Source: Psilocybe azurescens (taxonomy: Eukaryota > Basidiomycota > Agaricomycetes > Agaricales > Agrocybaceae). Taken from it: 64,000 nucleotides of DNA. The notes below the pieces were generated by a model, which saw only the letters and a program-made list of their open reading frames with translations, had not been told where the DNA came from and made no database searches. Both the position numbers and the translations under genes were made by a program. The stretch spans positions 62,001 through 126,000 of the forward strand of contig JAJIRX010000773.1 in the NCBI GenBank assembly GCA_023853785.1, given 5' to 3'. This document shows positions 36,832-49,384 of this stretch, piece by piece; the stretch's first letter is position 1; each line of letters starts with the position of its first letter.

Positions 36832-37652
36832 ACTTGTTATCTTCAGGTTGTTTTATTATTTGAGATTCAAATGTGATGTTAGGCAACAGCATGAGTTTAG
36901 GGTCTGCACAGATTACAGATGCAGTTTCAGGCAGGTCTGGGTACAGGTTGCAATGTTCCTACCTGCCATTTTTAAAAATAGTCTAAAAACATAATTTTCA
37001 AGATAAAATTGAGTGAGTTATGGCTTATTTTGTGTAATACATTAAAATCAGACATATCTCAGCTATTTCTGGACTGATTTAGCTGTTTTTAGACTTTTTG
37101 ATAGGAAAATCTGCACCTGTGTGGGTAGGATATTGCATGGATATGTGTATGGGTATAGATAGAAGGGATACCCATAGCAATACCTGTGCTATTGTCTATG
37201 TGTAGTAACTGCTTATTGGAGCATGATATATAGCATCAGACTTCATAAAAAGAAGTTCATAGACATGGCACTAAATGTGTGTTACTATTTTCAATTTGTT
37301 GAGTGACATACCTTGTTTATATTGTGTGTGGAAGCCAATAATTTACATGCCTGAGTGTCATTAGTTCTCACAACAAAATATTGATAGGTCTTTTCTTTTG
37401 TTCAAGTTATTTTGTCACTATTAAATATCCATATGATGAAATTAATGAACTAGGCTATAATTGAGTTCAAATTTGATCACTATGTTGACACTTACATTTG
37501 ACACTCATGCATACTGTGTGGCAAGATTTAAAGCCACAGTGTTACATTTATATATATTGAACTGATGTTTGAGTGCATAAAACAAATGATTGAAGTACTG
37601 ATTATCATATTAAGTGGTGAATTTAGGATGAGCTACAGTGGTGTATATAATA
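36832..37652. other. AT-rich interval
   Basis: No gene or repeat was recognised. It lies between the Harbinger element and the 3' end of the GTPase-like gene. Confidence 0.4.
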
Positions 37653-40600
37653 TCAATAACACAACTATAAAAAATAACAAAGATATTGGCTTACAAAAAG
37701 GTTTTCATAAACTATGTTCTCAAATTGCAAAATAATATCATCAGATGGATGATATTGTTTTGTGATCCAGTCATCTTGCTGCAGAGATGATAGATAAGAT
37801 TTTAATAATTGATCAACCTGTTCACATTTATCTTCCAGATAAGTGGTCCAAGCTGTCAAAAATTTATGAACAAAATCATCATCAGTGACAGTAATCCAGA
37901 AGGAATATTCAAGTGAGACAAGAATAGCTAGAATAAAGTAAATGAGATGTAAAAACTGCTGAAATAAGATGAATATCGCAACCTGCAAAAGCATTCAGAG
38001 ATGGCTCCTATGATAATAAGATTATATAAATAATGGAGGTCTATAATGCAAGTCCACAACTTAAACAAAATCTTACAGAGAATCGAGCATTGATAGCTTG
38101 TTTGATTTTAAGTAACTATAAAAGACAAGTAATACCAAAGAATAAAATAAAAATAAGCATTCAATCAGATATAAAGTAAACACAACTTACAAGCTAAATA
38201 ATGAATGATATTGAAAATATGAACAACCACAAATAGTACATGAAAGAACTGACATGCTAATTGAAAAGTGAGAAAGAAAATATGAGCAATTGCAATCAAC
38301 CACAAATAGGTTGTACAACTTACATGCTGAGTAAAAATTGAGAAAGAATATATTAGCAAAAAAAATCAAGCAGAAACAGTGAGCATGACTTACAAACTAC
38401 ATAAAAATTGATACAGAACATATTAGGACTTGAAATCAATTAAAAACAGTGTGCACAACTTACAAGCTGAATAAAAATTGAAGCAGAACATATTAGCAAT
38501 TGAGATCAGTCACAAATAGTGCACACAATTTACATCCTGAATAAAAATTGAGGCAGAACATATTAGTAATTGAAATCAATCACAAACAGTATATACAATT
38601 TACATCCTGAATAAAAATTGAAGCAGAACATATTAGCAATTGAAATCAATCATAAACAGTGCACACAACTTACACGCTGAATGAAAATTAAGGCAGAAAA
38701 TATTAGTAATTGAAATCAATCACAAATAGTGCATATAACTTACATCCTAAGTAAAAATTGACACAGAACATATTAACAATTGAAATTAATCACAAACAGC
38801 ACACACAACTTACATCCTGAATAAAATAGGATGCAGAATATATTAGCAATTAAAATCAATCACAACCAGTGCACACAACTGACACGCTGATTAAAAATTG
38901 ATGCAGAACATATTAGCTATTACAATCAATTACAAATAGTGCACACAACTTACAAGCTGAATAAAATTGAGGCAGAACATGTCAGCAATTGAAATCAATC
39001 ACAAATAGTGCACACAACTTACATGCTAAATAAAAATTGAAACAAAATATATTAGAAATTGAAATCACTTGCAAATAGTGCACACAACTTACAAGCTGAA
39101 TAAAATTAGGCAGATAATATCAGAAATTGAAATCAATCACAAATAGTGCACACAACTTACATCCTGAATAAAATTTGAGACAGAACATATTAGCAGTTAA
39201 AATCAAGCACAAATGGTGCACACAACTTACATCCTGTTAAAATTTTGAGACAGAGCATTTGAGCAATTAAAATCAATGACAAGCAGTGCACACAACTTAC
39301 ATCCTGTTAAAAATTGAGATAGAGCATTTGAGCAATTAAAATCAATGACAAACAGTGCACACAACTTACATCCTGAATAAAATTTGAGGCAGAACATATT
39401 AGCAATTGAAATCAAGCACAAATAGTGCACACATCTTACATCCTGAATAAAAATTGAGGCACAACATATTAGTAATTGAAAGCAATGACAAACAATGTAT
39501 ACAATTTACATCCTGAATAAAAATTGAAGCAGAACATATTAGCAATGGAAATCAATCACAAACAGTGCACACAACTTACAAGCTGCATGCAAATTGATAC
39601 AGAACATATTAGCAATCAAAATCAATTACAAATAGTGCACACAACTTACATCCTGGATGGAAATGGATACAGTACATATTAGCAATTGACATTAATCACA
39701 CACACAGTGCACACAACTTACACGCTAAATAAAATTGATACAGAACATATTAGCAATTGAAATTAATCACAAACAGTGTATGCAAATTACTTCCTGAATA
39801 AAAATTGAGGTGGAACATATTAGCAATTTAAATCAATTACAAACAGTGCACACAACTTACAAGCTGAATGAAAATTGATACAGAAAATATTAGCAATTGA
39901 AATCAATCATAAACAGTGCACACAACTTACGCGCTGAATGAAAATTGATACAGAACATATTAGCAATCAAAATCAACCACAAATAGTGCACACAACCTAC
40001 ATCCTGAATAAAAATTGATGCACAAAATATTAGCACTTGGAATCAATCACAAACAGTGCACACAACTTACACGCTGAATAAAATTAAGACAGAATATATT
40101 AGCAACTGAAATCAATCACAAACAGTGCACACAACTTACATCCTGAACAAGTATTGATGCATAAAATTAGAGCAATTGTCATTGAGCATTAAATCCTATC
40201 TCTGCTATTTAGATTCTCACCCCATAGTTCTTATAGAATGCTGTCAGTGTATTATTCAAAGTTCTAAATTCAATACTCACATGCTATCTATTTATCAGTA
40301 TAATCATCAAAGTCTAGAAAATAATGTGTAGTTACATCCTAATTTGATGTTAGCTACTTTTTTTTTAGAGTGCAGCAGCATATTCACATACATAATAGAA
40401 ATGTGGAAACCACATCATGGTATGCGATATCAAATCATTCTTTATATGAATTAACCTCTCAAATGATGTAGCACACTTTAACCAATATACCATATTTGTT
40501 ATATTTCCATGTAGCATGCTAAAAAATATAATAAGCAAAATAAATATAAAACAAGCTAATGACATACTATTGTATTGCATATTTAATGCATATCTTTAAA

Positions 40601-41773
40601 TTATTCTGTTGCACAGTAACAAATAGCATTTTGAGAGCAAGATTATCAATTGATGCTGCTGTTTGTTTCATTAGCTCTCCAATCTGTTTTTGGTGATCAC
40701 TTTCATTCTTATCGAGTGCTATTCATCACATTAAGTCTCTAAATTGATTTGGTGAATCACAAATGACTTACCATCAAGCCGGATATAAGCACATGGAGGA
40801 AATTGATAGTTTCTAAGTGGTTGCTCAAACTTCTGCTGCAAAGTATTCAAAGCATGCACAATATTCTGCTCTGGGGTATTCTTTCTGTTCCACACTTGGC
40901 TGATGAGGTCATCAAATTTCATGAAGATTGCCACTACTGGCACTGGGTTTGTGTAAGTTCTCATTACTATTGAAATGTATATTATAAGCTTACCATTCCA
41001 TTTGGCGCTTTTCATTGAAAAATTTAACTTCCAAGTCCAATAGTGGGTGTGACACATCAGGATCAAAGCAAAACCTACACTCATTGTGATTTGGGGTGCT
41101 TCCAATAACAAAATTCCCAAAACAGTAAACACATACCATATGATATGAATTTGATCATCAACAACACCAGCATTTGAACACTTCTCAATGAAATCCATCA
41201 CAGCATTCAGTTCCTCCTCACCCCCTGCCTCAAAAACCAGCTGAGTCATGGAAAATGAATTTTGGGTTACTTGTGAATGTGAATGCTCGGTGTATGTTAT
41301 GGGTTCCACGCTACAATATCAAAAAGTTAATCATTTTATCTGTGGGAAATGCAGAGATTACGGAGGAGTACTACCTTCGAAGTTGGTACGAGCTATTGCA
41401 AATGATAAGTGTCTGACATCTGGCGCAGGGCAGAGTAACTCACAAGATTTTTACCATCGTCATAAATGGACGGCTCCTCAGTTGTGTTACATACCCGTTT
41501 TAACAGCGTTGTTTTGCCAGCGTTTGCCCTTCCGATGACAAGAATCCGGAAATGCTTGTATTTGGCTCGGAGGTCTGCAGCCTCAACAGAACTGATTGCC
41601 GCCGCAGTCGACAACCCATAATCCGTGGCTAGGGAGCTTGCAGTCGGCGATGCATGAAGCACAGCTGGGGGGCTCGCAGTGCGACGTGATCCAAATCCTA
41701 TGGATTTCTTGAGTCGATTACCGAATGCTTTGAGTTTTGACTCTTTAGTAGGATTTTGACGATTAGCGGACAT
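37653..41773 (-). CDS. P-loop GTPase-like protein with a tandem intron array
   Basis: This belongs to an Agaricomycete family of predicted G-domain proteins whose role is unknown. Exon 1 (41,773-41,444) carries the P-loop GRANAGKTTLLKR. A short exon LVPTSK (41,392-41,375) leads to RGTHNIHRAFTFTSNPKF, then HDSAGF (the G3 position), EAGGEEELNAV, IIWFCFDPDVSHPLLDLE, VPVVAIFMKFDDLISQ (the G4 position, with M where T or N is usual) and KQIGELMKQTAASIDNLALKML. C-terminal exons lie at 38,115-38,077, 38,007-37,983 and 37,927-37,695, with stop near 37,653. Between exon pieces near 40,220 and 38,115 lies the 70-bp repeat array. The frame breaks at a T-run in the G3 exon (ggtttttgagg, one T too many), and a second phase mismatch occurs at 40,994-41,074, so as written it may be a pseudogene. 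Confidence 0.72.
38185..40145 (-). repeat. 70-bp tandem array of intron-like units (~29 copies)
   Basis: About 29 head-to-tail units with period 68-71 bp, mostly 70. Read on the minus strand, each unit is gtaagt at the 5' end, then 'gtgcac', a cluster 'attgctaat' resembling a fungal branch site, a T-rich tract, and cag or tag. Exactly three bases precede the next gtaagt. I checked every junction: all 29 keep GT and all keep AG. Donor variants (gtcagt, gtaaat, gtaggt, gtaatt, gtaaga) still begin GT. The three-base pieces are mainly GAT, CTT, CGT and CAT. The array lies inside the GTPase-like gene, transcribed in the same direction. Confidence 0.92.
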
Positions 41774-42704
41774 CTCGATGATGAGGGTAACGAGACAACA
41801 GTCCAGTTGGGGGAAGCGCAGAGGGACGATGTCGTCGGTCGACTTCTCATCCCACGCACGGCTGGGCAGCTAGGGACTGGGTGCAGAGGGGGCTATAATG
41901 GATGGCTGGGACTCATTAAGGAAGCTCATGACCAATTGAGCGGCTGGAGAAGTGCCAGGGCTTCCTTTCCAAATTTATCGCCAACGTCTCATCTCTCTGC
42001 ATACCTCGTTCCATATGAACGATAAATCAGATCCCGATGGATCCATGGCCCCACTTAGATGCGCACAAGAAAGGATGCAGAAGATGGCGCACAGCTCTCA
42101 ACCGGTCAGTCATTACCCCACAAACCCTAGCTGATGACGACTCATGAGGTCAAAATGAACACCAGGTACCTGTCATCACTCATCAATTTTTTTCTCCCAT
42201 GGATATGATCGAGTTCTAACACAAACAGAGATCTATTCTTATCGTCTCTGTGTTTTGTTCAATACACAACATCATCCAATTTAGAGTAATTCTCGATTAC
42301 CAGGGTAGTTTGATTTATAGTGAGCACCATAATAGTCAATGCAGCGCGTAGACGTATTTCATCACAAGGAACGGTTCACTGAGCGCATGACGTATGATAT
42401 AGATACGCTACAAATGAATATAACGCTGCGCAGTCCATAATAACACCCGGAAGATTGTATACATATTATATCTTACTACCACAGCCAACATTGAGAACAT
42501 GGTGAAACAGTCACGGTGTATCTCTAACCAGTATAATAGGAGCGCAGAGAAGTTGTGTTTCTTAGTATCGAAGAGAAAATGGACGAGGGCGGGCATAGAG
42601 CCACCGCGAGCAGTAGAGCACGTGAGGGCGATGCTAAAACGTATCCCAGAATATGTAGGTATGACTACGGACAAGTTTCAGTAGCTGGAGAGAATATACT
42701 GGGA
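41774..42704. other. 5' flank of the GTPase-like gene
   Basis: Ordinary composition returns here. No convincing exon was found; it probably holds the promoter of the minus-strand gene. Confidence 0.4.
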
Positions 42705-43779
42705 TTATAAATCCATGGTAGCTTCCTCGGGTTTGAAAGTATGGGGAAGTGATCGTGGTGCGAGATTAGGAGCGTCAGAAATCACGTTGAGATATTGGAA
42801 TAATGGATATATTTCGTGAAATGAGAGGGTACATGCAATGTTAATGACACCATATGGATTCCGTGAAGGTTGGGAGTCGGCAAAATGAAGGGAAGCTCCA
42901 TCGATACTAGACAGAATGATGGGTCGCTCAACGAACAATTGCACCTCTGGGCGTGTTGCAACATCAACATATGGATGCAACAGTGGGGAAGATTAAGACA
43001 ACGGTGTTGATGCTTCTGTGGAGAGGAAGACTCACAGTTACTGACAGATACGCTGTGTGAATCTGTAAAAGAGGTTCCAAATAACGCCAGATGGGTACGT
43101 CTCACAGTTCTGAGTAGCATTATAGCATACCTTTCGCCTTGAAACATCACTCTACTCTCCATTGACTACACTTTAAGGGCAGTCAACGTCTAGGACTGTA
43201 GTCCGCCATGCGATATTTTGATCATAATTTACATGGCTTCACCGTGGGGGCGAGCTGTTGGGGACTAGCGTACATCTGTTGCCGAGGTTCAGACAGCACA
43301 GTTTCGATTGAATTGGTAAGCAATGAGGACTTACTGTCGAGAATCGGAGTGAATATTTTGTCTAATGCGAAGCTCTCTACATTCGAATAATGTCGCTCTG
43401 CTAATTGATTCATGACACCTATCTGGAACGCAGCAGAAGTGGCTATGACGTTCGCGATATTAGGGCGAAAGAAATGGTAGCTTTTTTGAAGCCATGTATG
43501 ACGCCCAGGCCGTAGCGGTATCATCCGAATGAGTATATACCTGTAGTTCTATCAAGTGGATGGGATGGTATATGAGAATAATGGAGGTGGAAATCAATAT
43601 GAACCAGTTATGAGCAGAGCAGGGCTATTGGCCAAGGACGAAGTTGACACTAGATTAAAATGATGCGCAGAACCAAGCAACAGCCGGAAGCTTTCGAGAT
43701 GTCCCACGGTTGGTTCACAATTGGCACAGATCATCCCCACCACTCTCTTGATATAGCCTCTGAGTGCTTGAGCGCGCAA
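42705..43779 (-). CDS. Unidentified minus-strand gene or remnant
   Basis: Three minus-strand frames look more protein-like than their surroundings: 43,779-43,594 (GYIKRVVGMICANCEPTVGH), 43,524-43,222 (NIANVIATSAAFQIGVMNQL) and 42,980-42,705 (VQLFVERPIILSSIDGASLH). Plausible introns separate the first two, with acceptor cag near 43,541 and donor gtaagt near 43,341, after which the frame soon stops. I do not recognise a family and could not join all three, so they may be one gene, two, or decayed pieces. Confidence 0.25.
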
Positions 43780-45089
43780 TCCCAGGCATGCTGAGCGATG
43801 AACGTTGAACCCTGGACCGGTTATTTTGGTTTATATGGTGAGACATACTCTGAAGCTATACTTGTTTCATCCTTCCAATAGTTCTGTGCTAGTCCTGTCC
43901 ACCCTTCGACATGAATACTGTCGATCCGAACACGAATGTTTGGAGTTTTAAATACAGGGCGTTGGGTGAGATTCCATTACCTCTTGTTATACATGATGCA
44001 TGACCTCTCTAATTCTCGATTTTCTTTCCGTCAGTAACGACTTGTGTGAGAAAAGAAGATCCGAAGCCTTGTATTGAACAACCTTACGACATGACACAAT
44101 CGAATCCAGAGTCATCGCATGTACGGGCCACTGTCATATCACCGCTCTCTCTTCTTTCCGTCCTTTCGGCAACTCCCTATATAATCCTTCCCTATCTTAT
44201 CCATAGCTGCTGCGTTCCCTCATATCGTCCGTTGAAGACGGGAATCTTTGATAATAATGCTCAGTTGCAGCTAGGCATAACGGCAAATGCAGAAGCCGAA
44301 GATTAACGCGGGATGCAAGGCTTCTAGTGCCGATGTGTAAGCCTGGCTTGCTACAGCCCCTTTCCGTATTATCTTATCTTCTACATTTATGTACACGTGA
44401 CCACGAACCCCAACCCATTCCTTTGACACATTAGACATTATGCACCATACACACCTGTAGCCCAGTCACTCGTTCTATCGGTATATCGTGGTCCTGTCAT
44501 TCTCCGCGTAACTTTCAGTGAGTCTGGTGACTCCAGGCTTTCACAATGTGAGTGTTGTTTGAAAATATATCCTGAAGGCACCGCCTTTTTAAATTTACCA
44601 TCTTGCTTGTCGCGTAGCCTCCGAGCTTTGGAGCTACCTTTTTATATGCATTTGGCTGGAATTCATCGACCTGAAGAAGCCAAATAACGAACCTTCGTCA
44701 ATAATCTTCCACGTTCCAATGGCAGATAATGATGGTTAGGGATCAGGTAAGCGTGCAATCTGTTCAAAATGCGTTATATCTTACCGATTCCTACCCATCT
44801 GAGAAATGTCTTGGGGCTGTAGTTTCCTTCACGAGTGCCGCTCCCGCCGTCTACCTAGCACCGACTGGCCTTACTCTCGGTAGATATTCCTCCAAGAATA
44901 CAATATTGCCTCCTAAGTCCCTATCAGAGCACATAATGGGGTATAAACTCCTGGTAAGCACTTCCATAAAGTCTCTAAAGCGTGTATTTGCTGCATACAT
45001 CTGATTTTATCAGATAGTTCATCTGCACATACGTCACGGAATACTCACAGGCCCGCGAGTGGGTGAAGCAATCTGAGAATGATAGATGT
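43780..45089. other. No recognised gene
   Basis: Only short frames of no known family are present, including a plus-strand 91-codon frame at 44,729-45,004. No repeats were found other than the start of the duplicated segment at the right edge. Confidence 0.4.
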
Positions 45090-47990
45090 ACATTGCTCGT
45101 GATTGTGTGCGTGTGCAGGCTCGAACCGGGGTCAACTCGCGAACCGATATCATTTCAAACCCCTCATGTGATTGCTCTGTCCATCCGAAACGTTCATCAT
45201 CCTCTGAATCGAACCTGATACTACGAGTATGAGCCAGGCCACTCCTCCGAGTCCCTTCGTAGGCCAGACCCGGAACGAAGACCCAACCTTGGGAGCACAA
45301 AGGTCTACTCACTCCGGTTCCAGTCAGAGGGGGGAGGATGAAGTGGCTATCTGGATGGTGGGATGTTGCATCGCCGGTTGGGGTCACAGACATCGAGGGA
45401 GCAGGGAAGTATTTATATGATCCCTAGACCTGGGGTCGCCCGGATTCAACATGTCTGGAAGAGCGGACAGCCAATAGCCTCTGGGCTGCACGTATGACCC
45501 GCCCGACCGTGCCAGTTCTCACTCTCCCTTTCGTTAGTCACTGTGGTGCACTATCATTCGCATCCTCATCCTCATCCTCGTTCCCGTTACATTCCCATCC
45601 TCATCTCACTCCCGTGTTCACTCATCCTCACCATGCACACGCATAAATTTATGCATATACTCACTAATAATCATCGACATCCACCCCGCATCCACTTCTT
45701 CCCGACGCCGACATTTTCTTGTTCCCTTCCCTTCCCTTCTGCTCTTTGACTACCCGCATTCATACTCACTGAAATTCTTCCACAGCACAACACGCAGAGC
45801 TCCGGTACGCGTAGCGCGCTAATCTTCCCCTCTTCGATGAGCAGTCGCAGACGCAACTTCAAGATAGTTTACTCGAGTGGTAGACGGCCAGGGTCCAGGA
45901 CGGGGGCAGGTGCCGGTGCCGGTGGCGAATAGCTCGATGCGAAAGGTAGAGACAGTGGGGTAGAAGTTGAGCGCGAGATATGAATGGAGCGGACGGGGTG
46001 ATACGGAGAGGGTGGGGCGCTGGGGTGTCGTACATCGGCCCGGCCGGGATGCGAAGGCATGGGCGAGGTCGGTTCTAGAAGAGGGGAACAATGAAGAGCG
46101 ACGAAAGGTGGCGCAAATTTTCTGTAAGCATGCATTTCTCTCCCACCCTCCAATGATCCACATCTCGCTAGTGACTGACATGTTGACTTTCAAGCTCTTT
46201 TCCCTTGTCAATTCGCGAATTTTCGAACGATCTATGTGTGTTCTCAAATACATCGACCATCTGAACAAAAGCGCCTGTGGACACGACATCCAGAGATAGT
46301 ATATCTGACGGACACCCATCCTCTAAAAGTATGTCTATTCACACTTCCTTTCCGTCCTCTCCCTATTTTCCTTTATTCATGGCCTACGCAGCTGCATTAC
46401 GCCATCCTAAACACGAGTTAGCGAAAGCCCGCCACCGGCAGATGGACCCCGTTCTGTTATACAGGTATTCTACAGTCGCGTGATGCTATGACGTTTCTGG
46501 GCTCTGAACAGAATCAACGCATCGGACATCTTAGCTGCTCTTCGTGTGTTCAGCCTGAGCGCGTCCCTTGCCGTTCAAAATCATCATTAACTGGACATAA
46601 CGTCCGAGTTACAATGTTGATAATTGTTTCACGGCCGAAGACTTAGATGATGATGGAGACACATGGCGAGTTTTTTACGTTGATTAATCCATTCTTTTAA
46701 GCAACGAGGATAAACTGATAATGAGATTTGACCCAAACGAAACCCGAAACCAACCGAGTTACTGAGACCGCAGGTTCGGGATAGGCGTTGACGCCAATAA
46801 GCTGAAGAGTAGCCTCCGCATTGTCTGACTCACATGTATGCGACTGTGCGTTCATTTCTATACAGCACGAACCTCGAATCGATGGTCACCATTCAGACCG
46901 GGGGCTGCTGGCTGATGGCTGATGCGCCTGGCCCCCTCTTCTCCTGTTCTATTTAAGTCGCCTCAAGGTTACTTGTATCCCACGCGCAAGTGGGCGGTCT
47001 TGGGGAATGGAGACACGCGGGAGCTCATCTTCGAGACGCTGTGAGCAGGCCTGTTGTGGATGTTCGTACTCGATGGGTTTCTGTTCTTTTCCGCTTGTTG
47101 TATGAGGCGGACTACTGGTCAGCGGTTAATAAAGACATCACGGGATATGAAGCTTCTTTATTATCTATGTATCTACGCTCATCACAGATATGGAGGTTCT
47201 TTATCATCTGGGGAAGTTCATGTTGTGTCCCGCTGCTAGTTTTTGTTGTGGAACTTGGTGAGCATCGGAGAGCATATTCCGCATTACTATTAATCGCTTG
47301 TGATGATATTATAGTTCTCTTAGGCGCTGTGATGGTTCTAGTAGGGCTGTTTACCAACCCATCCATCGACACGAACCTCAATCTCTTCAGTCACATCGAA
47401 AGTGGTCTGACATTCGTCTTACTATGCGCCGCCGTGCCCTTCCGCATTTCTCGTTGGATGCAAACAAACTCCTCTGGGGGTATCTAGCATACGCATAATA
47501 CTGTCCGGCATGCAATGAATACTCAAGCATATGGCGAGGTCGGTGGTGGATTCGGGCGCGGCATACCCGCTTACACTTCTGCTCTATGCTGCCTCCATGG
47601 TGGTTCCGTCATTCAGTATGATAGGATATTCCTGAGCAGACATTCAGTATTATATCAAGACCGTGCAGATCCTTGTTTTGGTACCGTAGTCTCTCTCTGA
47701 TGATTATGTTTGTATGACCTGGAGTTAGGGTTACGAACATGAAAAGGGTAATAACAATTTCATGAATAAATCACGTATCAAGCTTGCAATTGAAGTCATA
47801 GCATGGGATTGATAGCCGCAGTGTAATACCACTGCAGAATTTAACACTTCAAGTGGCGAGACGATTGTGGAAAGGTTTATTCAAGCTCCGATCTAATTAA
47901 ATTCCGTTTTGTTCTGCTTGCTTGTTTTTTGGTTCCGGCTCATTTCTTCCGACCCGACTCTTATTCTTTATTAATATTATCATTTGCGCT
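45090..47990 (+). repeat. Segmental duplication, copy 1
   Basis: Collinear with 49,385-51,785 in the same orientation, with indels. Three matched blocks are clear: 45,093-45,420 with 49,391-49,680; 45,540-45,870 with 49,975-50,300; and 46,760-47,990 with 50,521-51,785. The third block contains a frame at 47,080-47,487 rich in hydrophobic segments (VPLLVFVVELGEHRRAY), probably a piece of a multi-pass membrane protein. Block 1 contains a sequence on the minus strand that resembles a tRNA B box (ggttcgagcct, near 45,118-45,130). Confidence 0.8.
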
Positions 47991-48062
47991 CGGCTTCGCC
48001 ACACGTGAGACTAGAGTGCACGTGGTGAGTGAACTTGACAAACTGGCGAAGCCACAACCACG

Positions 48063-48879
48063 ATGGCCAACCTCATAAGATCTGCTAAGTCTGGCAGTGA
48101 CTGGTCCTCTAATGAGCTTGTCGCCTTCAACATTCAAGTAGTTGACGCTGGGATCGTGGCATTCTTCAATACCACTGAGCTCCCCCAACCAATGGTGTCT
48201 ACAACGATCCTCACCAATGTTGACAAGCCAGACGGGCCTTTGATCAAGGACGATCGTCTATTCTTTCAGTATATGAAGATGGTAGAGAAACCGCGGTCTT
48301 CTGAATCTGGCGATAATGACTTTGCTGCATTCCTTCTGCGGATCACAAATTACGATGAATTGGATCGCGTTATCTGCCAGAGGACGGAGATTTCCTTTCC
48401 CATGGTTGGGCAGCGCGTCGATGCGAAAGTTGATGTATGCCTGGTGAACGATCTCGAATTTCTCCTTCTTGTGCAAGGGGACAAGGTGAGTCATCTAATC
48501 AATTCATCTTTGAAGTTGACCTGACTCTTAACAGCGGGTTACATCATATGAAGATCCTGAACCACAGGTTATCGCTGAGGCAATTGCCGCCTTCTATCAA
48601 AACAATCTTCAGCGTAGACTATCAGGTTTGCAACCCCTGGCGTCCAAGTATATCCCCGCCATCGCCATGATCGGCACTGCACCTGTCTTCTACCGCATCC
48701 CAGTCACGACAATGCTTCTTGATGCACTTGCTACTGCAAGCTACCCACAGGAAGAAACAACCGTCCTGAGATTCATCCCACCTGTCCCAAACCAGGAACG
48801 GTACCAAGTTGACGGAATGCGTCCATTAGCTAATCGGCGTGCCATCTTACAATGCTTGAGGCCTTCAAGGCAGTCATAG
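48063..48879 (+). CDS. 255-aa protein with PD-(D/E)XK-like signature
   Basis: Two exons: 48,063-48,485 and 48,535-48,879. The intron starts gtgagt and ends aacag. They join in phase to give an uninterrupted 255-residue protein starting MANLIRSAKSG. Around the splice site it reads VDVCLVNDLEFLLLVQGDK and then RVTSYEDPEPQVIAEAIAAF. This layout, an aspartate followed about a dozen residues later by Q-x-D-K at the end of a beta strand and then a helix, recalls PD-(D/E)XK nuclease-fold proteins common in basidiomycetes. There the second motif is more often E-D-K; the glycine here (QGDK) departs from it, so activity is doubtful. No signal peptide or membrane segment is present. It is the only intact gene between the two copies of the duplicated segment. 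Confidence 0.75.
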
Positions 48880-49384
48880 TACGTATCCTGTATCATGGCC
48901 TGAAACAACGCTGTATCTAATACGTTACTCAAGAACTGAATGGTGTTGCTTGTAAACCAAAACTGAAGGAAAGAACGTGAAACGTTCTATTGGTAGACTG
49001 CTGTTAAATATGATATTATTACTGTCATCGAGTAATGTGTTATGTAGGCCCATTTAAAACTTGTTCTTTTGATCCATGTCCCTGAGGACATTAGGGCTGC
49101 GCACCATCGCCGTATTTTACGGACGACGACATGCGGCCACCGTTACCGTACCGTGAGCCTCGAAGAACGCCTCTTGTCGGCATGGCTGCGGTACAGTGGT
49201 TGACGATAAAGGCCATATATTTACAGTAGCCTACGGCCGTGTTCGGTGGCACGACGGTAGGCGTTATAAAACACTAAATTTTTTAATTGAAGGTAAAATA
49301 TTTTACTCCGAGCAATCGAAATACCGCTTCTCAAAATTAGATTCCGGAAACGGAGTAACAGCTTACTCCTGTCATGTTCGAGCC
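48880..49384. other. Short intergenic interval
   Basis: 3' flank of the 255-aa gene leading into the second duplicated copy. No gene was recognised. Confidence 0.4.

Larger units (their letters stand above)
22790..41330. other. AT-rich mobile-DNA island
   Basis: Base composition and texture change abruptly here. The stretch is A/T-rich, poor in CpG-looking sequence, and carries at least three classes of transposon remains, long inverted and tandem repeats and low-complexity tracts. The flanks on both sides are ordinary gene-bearing sequence. The right border falls inside an early intron of the GTPase-like gene at 37,653-41,773, whose first exon has normal composition while its later exons have A/T-rich codons. 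Gaps between the listed elements hold no recognisable genes. Confidence 0.7.

Noticed and set aside
38185..40145. CRISPR-like array
   Set aside because: The units are nearly identical over their whole 70 bp with no unique spacers, and the genome is clearly eukaryotic.
45090..45140. tRNA gene
   Set aside because: Only a B-box-like sequence is present; no A box, anticodon arm or acceptor stem could be paired.
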